NCBI GenBank assembly: GCA_964630305.1
Contig: CAZVTR010000012.1
Span: 1 to 54,112, forward strand
Direction of reading: 5' to 3'
DNA length: 54,112 bases
Origin: JAKPPT01 sp964630305
Lineage (GTDB): Bacteria > Spirochaetota > Spirochaetia > Treponematales > UBA12059
Shown: piece after piece, positions 50,482 to 54,112 of the stretch
How the letters are laid out: every line of letters begins with the position of its first letter
How positions within the stretch are numbered: the first letter of the stretch is position 1
Notes under the pieces: model-generated
Told to the model about the DNA's origin: nothing
What the model saw: the letters and a program-made list of their open reading frames with translations, nothing else
The model's database searches: none
Program-made: the position numbers and the translations under genes

Positions 50482-52154
50482 TAGCCATCTGAAAGCGAAC
50501 GATTGATATCACGCTGATAAAGTTCCTTATATGTCAGGCTCCTATCTCTCAAATTTTCTTTAATTTTCTGTGTAAACGGTATATAGCGCCAGAAAATACC
50601 GCGAAGCTCCTTATCCAATTTTTGCATACCGTCACTTTCTTTCATTACCCAGCTTATATAATCCTGAATAAAATATAACTTAACATCACCTTTCATCTTT
50701 TGCGAAGTAAACCACTGATAGTAATTGCCAGTTAGACCTTCTTCCATCCAGTAATGAGAAGCTCGTTCTTTAGCGCTTTGCCAGCGCATATCTGCAGCAG
50801 CATATACTACGGCTAGTTTCAAATTTCGGGTATACATCGGAATTGCTAATCGTGCGCGGCTTGTATGGCGGTTGTATTTATCAAATGGTTCCCAGCAAAA
50901 TCCAAAGTCGCCATAATTGGGAAGTAAAACCACATATGGCTCAATTCTGTTCATCGTGTTTTTATAAGGACGGTAAAATACTTCAGCATCAATGCTCTCA
51001 AGCCATCGCAATGCTTCGATAACATTTTCTCGGGTACCTATTTCATTAAACCGTAAATGGAAATAATCCTTATAAAGCACAGGAAAATGATTTCCCTGAC
51101 GTCCAACACACATTTTATGCATCTGTCGAATGGTACTAAATTCCTGCATCAAATTTTCAAGATTTGCTTTATTATTTTCAGCACCAAGAGAACAGATTTT
51201 TTCATTGATTTTTTCGACATCATTATCTGCTTCGGTAAACGTTTCTGCAGATCGTACAAGTTCCTTATCGGTAGCCTGGAGTTTTCTGAGCAGCTCCATA
51301 ATTTCGCTCATGGTTTTGCGTTGACCTTCTGTGTATGGTGCTGGAATATGTAGAAATCCCTCAAAATTTCCATGTTCACATAAGACTTCTACCCTATCTT
51401 TTAATTGCTGTTCCAGCGTTTTCCGTTCATCTGCGCGAGCCTTAAGAACAGCTTCAGCTGTATCGCGCTTTCCTTGTGCTTTCTGTAAGAGACTGAGCAA
51501 TCTCGTTCGTTCATCGCTCTGTCGAATTTGAACCTCATCGGTACTGCTGCACGATATATGCCCCAAAGCAACATTCCTCAGCCACTCATCAAGATAATAT
51601 ACTGGATCCGATCGTTCTTTTTTATAAATAATCTTTGCAAACATCTGCCGCTGCTCATCTGCGAGCATGGTTGGAAGCGCCATTCCAAAGCGGAAAAACA
51701 GCTGTTTTGCAAGCGGAACCGATGATGCCGCTAGCTTGGGCACCATTTTTTGAGCGAGATTCCAGAAAGTTACTATTACCTGCTGCCTGAATACTGTTTT
51801 ATCTTTAGGATCTGTAGTCTGAAGAAATTTTCTCAGCGCATCATGAAATCTTTGTGCCTCTTCCCCTTCGTTGGTGAGTACTTTTTGATAATATTGCGGA
51901 TCATCAAAATATGTATTAGGCTTAGCTTCTTCGAACTTTGTTACCGGTTCAAAAGTTTTCTTCGATAAATCTACCTCAAATTCGCCTTTTACACCTTTAT
52001 CTATTGTTACACTGGCATTACCAAACAATGTGTCAAATGTTGGCTTGGGCGGAGAGCTGCCTGGTTGTTTTGAGCCAGGCTTTCCTTTAGGAGCATATTC
52101 TTCTATTGCACCGCCAATAAGCGCAGCAATTTCAGGATCAATATCGTCAGACAT
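50478..52154 (-). CDS. Large protein of unknown function with coiled coil
   Basis: A 558-residue soluble-looking protein without signal peptide. The N-terminus (DIDPEIAALIGGAIEEYAPK) leads into a Pro/Gly/Lys-rich linker, then a helical domain at residues ~75-190. A Lys/Glu-rich coiled coil follows (residues ~210-325). The C-terminal domain is rich in aromatic residues (VVLLPNYGDFGFCWEPFD, ASHYWMEEGLTGNYYQWF). I recognise no family. It is a single gene with its own upstream space. Confidence 0.7.
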   Translation of the reverse strand: MSDDIDPEIAALIGGAIEEYAPKGKPGSKQPGSSPPKPTFDTLFGNASVTIDKGVKGEFEVDLSKKTFEPVTKFEEAKPNTYFDDPQYYQKVLTNEGEEAQRFHDALRKFLQTTDPKDKTVFRQQVIVTFWNLAQKMVPKLAASSVPLAKQLFFRFGMALPTMLADEQRQMFAKIIYKKERSDPVYYLDEWLRNVALGHISCSSTDEVQIRQSDERTRLLSLLQKAQGKRDTAEAVLKARADERKTLEQQLKDRVEVLCEHGNFEGFLHIPAPYTEGQRKTMSEIMELLRKLQATDKELVRSAETFTEADNDVEKINEKICSLGAENNKANLENLMQEFSTIRQMHKMCVGRQGNHFPVLYKDYFHLRFNEIGTRENVIEALRWLESIDAEVFYRPYKNTMNRIEPYVVLLPNYGDFGFCWEPFDKYNRHTSRARLAIPMYTRNLKLAVVYAAADMRWQSAKERASHYWMEEGLTGNYYQWFTSQKMKGDVKLYFIQDYISWVMKESDGMQKLDKELRGIFWRYIPFTQKIKENLRDRSLTYKELYQRDINRSLSDGY

Positions 52155-52358
52155 ATTACACTCCGTTTTTAATTAAAACTAAACAGAGAAAGATTGCCGA
52201 TTACAGTACTGCCGAAAAGGCATTCTAGCCATATTAAAATTATACATGCGTTAAAATAAAAACACAACAGCGAACATGCCCTTATTTTTTATTGAATGTT
52301 TAATCTGTATATTATACAATATAACTATAAACAAAAATATTGTATTAGGGAAAAAGCG

Positions 52359-53636
52359 TTGAGTAATGCTGAAATAAAATATAAAAAGCTTTTACTGAAA
52401 TATCAACATGCTCTAGCATACGCAAAAAAAGCCAAACAGCTTAACCGCCGCTTATATAACAACTATGTAAAATTAAAGCATTACCACAATAAAACCCTTA
52501 AAAAAGCAGAATATCAAACTCGTAATTTATTACAGCAAACCATTAAGGAAAAATATCCCCTCATTCTCGATCACCGACATAGAATCATTAATATTGATAA
52601 AAACCTGCTTGATACCATTGAAATGACTCAGATGGAATTTGCATCATCATTCTATATTGATCTGCTGTTTGAAAAATATCTTCCTAATGATTTTACAAAG
52701 CTTGATGAAGTGCCCATTCCAGAATTCCATTTTCCTGTTTTGCTGAACACAGGACAATTAGCAGAAGACAGAGAAAACAATGAAGAAGGAATAACGGTTC
52801 ACCCATTTCTTCATTTTGGTATATCTGGCAAGCGGGTTTATAATAAGCAGAAAAAGCTCTTTATCTATTTTCTCTCAGTGAGGGATATCAGCCCAGAAAT
52901 AGAGCTTTCATACTATCAAAAAACCGATAAGCTCATTGAATCATTATCCCTGGCAAATCTACAATTACAGCAGGCGCAAAAAACTATTGAAGCGCAAAAA
53001 ATCATGCTTATCTCGCTTGTCTGTTCACTAGTAGAAGAACATAATAGAGAAACCTCAATTCACCTTCAGCATATACGACTTATTACCTCTTATATGGCTG
53101 AAGAATGTCTCAGGCTTAATATAGTCAAAAAAGCGCCATACCAGATAGAACAATACCTCAAAGATATTGCTTATACTTCAATACTGCACGATATCGGAAA
53201 AGTTCGGATTCCCAAAGACCTCATTGAAAAAACCCAAGGTTTGACATTTGCAGAGTATGCCACAGTACAGGGACACACCATTGCCGGCGCAGCATATATC
53301 AAAAGAATCATGAATCTATTTCAAAACGATCCTTCATTTTCACAATATATCGATTTTTTAATGGTTCCTTACACTATTTGTTTATACCACCATGAACGGT
53401 GGGATGGGAAAGGTTATCCTAAAGGGCTTAAAGGTTCAGAAATCCCGCTCCCTGCTCGTATTGTTAGTATTGCTGATACCTATGACGCTATGCGAGCAAC
53501 ACGCTCATACAATATACCGCAAAGCCATGCAGAAGCTGTAAACGAAATAAAAAAGTGCAGCGGGACTCAATTTGATCCAATTTTAGTTAAAGTTTTTCTT
53601 AATATTGAAAAAAAACTAGAAGAGATAGAATACTAG
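52359..53636 (+). CDS. HD-GYP domain protein
   Basis: Predicted cyclic-di-GMP phosphodiesterase, 425 residues from a TTG start with AGGG upstream; an ATG at 52296 lacks a ribosome-binding site. An N-terminal coiled coil (AEIKYKKLLLKYQHALAYAK) and a PAS-like middle region (ILDHRHRIINIDKNLLD) precede the HD-GYP domain with SILHDIGKVRIP and HHERWDGKGYPKG. This is the second HD-GYP protein in the window and lacks a receiver, so it may be controlled by its N-terminal part. GGGACACACC at 53270 is a chance near-match to the repeat. Confidence 0.86.
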   Translation: MSNAEIKYKKLLLKYQHALAYAKKAKQLNRRLYNNYVKLKHYHNKTLKKAEYQTRNLLQQTIKEKYPLILDHRHRIINIDKNLLDTIEMTQMEFASSFYIDLLFEKYLPNDFTKLDEVPIPEFHFPVLLNTGQLAEDRENNEEGITVHPFLHFGISGKRVYNKQKKLFIYFLSVRDISPEIELSYYQKTDKLIESLSLANLQLQQAQKTIEAQKIMLISLVCSLVEEHNRETSIHLQHIRLITSYMAEECLRLNIVKKAPYQIEQYLKDIAYTSILHDIGKVRIPKDLIEKTQGLTFAEYATVQGHTIAGAAYIKRIMNLFQNDPSFSQYIDFLMVPYTICLYHHERWDGKGYPKGLKGSEIPLPARIVSIADTYDAMRATRSYNIPQSHAEAVNEIKKCSGTQFDPILVKVFLNIEKKLEEIEY

Positions 53637-53737
53637 TACCAAGTGTGAGAAATTTACGAATTATAATGCAGTTTTAACAGCTAGTATTCCTCTCTAACAC
53701 TTGTATAACACTATAAACCCTGATACTATTTCATATC

Positions 53738-54112
53738 ATGAAATCGGCACAATATATGGAACTACTTGAGCAGTTCAAACTCCTGCACCTTGCTGCCAAT
53801 CCCCAGCTAACTGCAAATCTCGATGGGCTGCTTATAAACAACGAACAATTTTTGGATATCCAGTGGGGAAGCCTGCGTGCTCGCGAAGCTGCTACCAACG
53901 GGCTCCTTATGCTCAGCCAGCATTATCTGGTTTTTGTTTCAGGACTGTCCCCACTTGTCAAAGTATGGACGCTTGGAAGTTTAACTCCTATATCCGGCAT
54001 GCCTTTCCCTGCACAGCCGCTTACATTTGGCATGGCATGGAATGTGCTGGGTGAAACCTGGATCTTTGAAAGCCCGCTTCCTATTACGATGCCCGCAAAT
54101 AAACCTAGTAAT
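53738..54112 (+). CDS. Protein of unknown function, cut by window end
   Basis: An ATG at 53738 (MKSAQYMELLEQFKLLHLAA) opens 125 codons without a stop to the window edge, too long to be chance in this composition. The sequence has a hydrophilic start, then WGSLRAREAATNGLLMLSQH and a Pro-rich part. I recognise no family. There is no strong ribosome-binding site, so the start is uncertain. Confidence 0.55.
   Translation, partial: MKSAQYMELLEQFKLLHLAANPQLTANLDGLLINNEQFLDIQWGSLRAREAATNGLLMLSQHYLVFVSGLSPLVKVWTLGSLTPISGMPFPAQPLTFGMAWNVLGETWIFESPLPITMPANKPSN

Noticed and set aside
53270..53279. GGGACACACC in the second HD-GYP gene as a motif copy
   Set aside because: Two mismatches to the core; QGHT is natural in this domain.
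1..54112. CRISPR array, prophage or integron
   Set aside because: The AGGGACACTC copies are irregularly spaced, in both orientations and inside housekeeping genes, which does not fit an array; no cas, phage or integrase genes are present.

Overview
The window reads as a chromosomal scaffold from a spirochaete (Spirochaetales, Treponema-like). The grounds are a eukaryal-type isoleucyl-tRNA synthetase, which is known from spirochaetes, the rpmG-secE-nusG-rplKAJL-rpoBC-rpsLG order, several putative lipoproteins, abundant HD-GYP (cyclic-di-GMP) and sensor proteins, and a moderately AT-rich composition. No species can be named from the sequence. Two runs of exactly 100 N (34791-34890 and 41725-41824) are scaffold gaps, so reading frames that cross them are artefacts.

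Region 1 (1-17.15 kb, all minus strand) is a long translation/transcription block. A TTGACA-N17-TATTGT promoter at 17124-17152 leads into tRNA-Thr(GGT), rpmG, tRNA-Trp(CCA), secE, nusG, rplK, rplA, rplJ, rplL, rpoB, rpoC, rpsL, rpsG and tuf, and a strong terminator follows tuf. valS and an HD-domain gene cut by the window edge lie beyond it. fusA is absent between rpsG and tuf. RNA hairpins sit in several of the intergenic spaces, including a likely rplL-rpoB attenuator and a candidate L1 operator before rplK.

Region 2 (17.2-34.6 kb) holds nucleotide-sugar genes (ugd, galE), an amidohydrolase, an asparaginase, envelope genes (two TPR-type lipoproteins, a membrane protein, a LysM lytic transglycosylase, an exported protein), an M20 peptidase, a histidine kinase paired with an HD-GYP response regulator, a small CxxC protein, a HAD phosphatase and an RsbU-like PP2C phosphatase.

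Region 3 (34.6-47.9 kb) holds a REP-associated tyrosine transposase (RAYT/Y1) fragment at a gap, ileS, epmA, queG, a cyclic-nucleotide-binding protein and glyA (both cut by the second gap), a degenerate transglutaminase with IPT/TIG domains, an ECF sigma/anti-sigma pair and cysS. Region 4 (47.9-54.1 kb) holds an unknown membrane-anchored protein, a rubrerythrin-like protein, a DMT-family transporter, an unknown coiled-coil protein, a second HD-GYP protein and a gene cut by the window end.

The most striking feature is a dispersed DNA motif, AGGGACACTC (usually AGGGACACTCTT). I count 19 exact copies on the two strands, where about 0.1 would be expected by chance. Thirteen lie within 33.7-40.2 kb, around and after the RAYT gene. 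The exact copies inside genes use five of the six reading frames, and a one-base variant supplies the sixth, so the constraint is on DNA and not on protein. Three genes (ugd, RAYT, cysS) are each bracketed by an inverted pair in the same geometry. All four synthetase-fold genes (valS, ileS, epmA, cysS) carry or adjoin exact or near copies. I propose a REP-like short repeat, possibly associated with the RAYT; an uptake-signal-like sequence is the main alternative.
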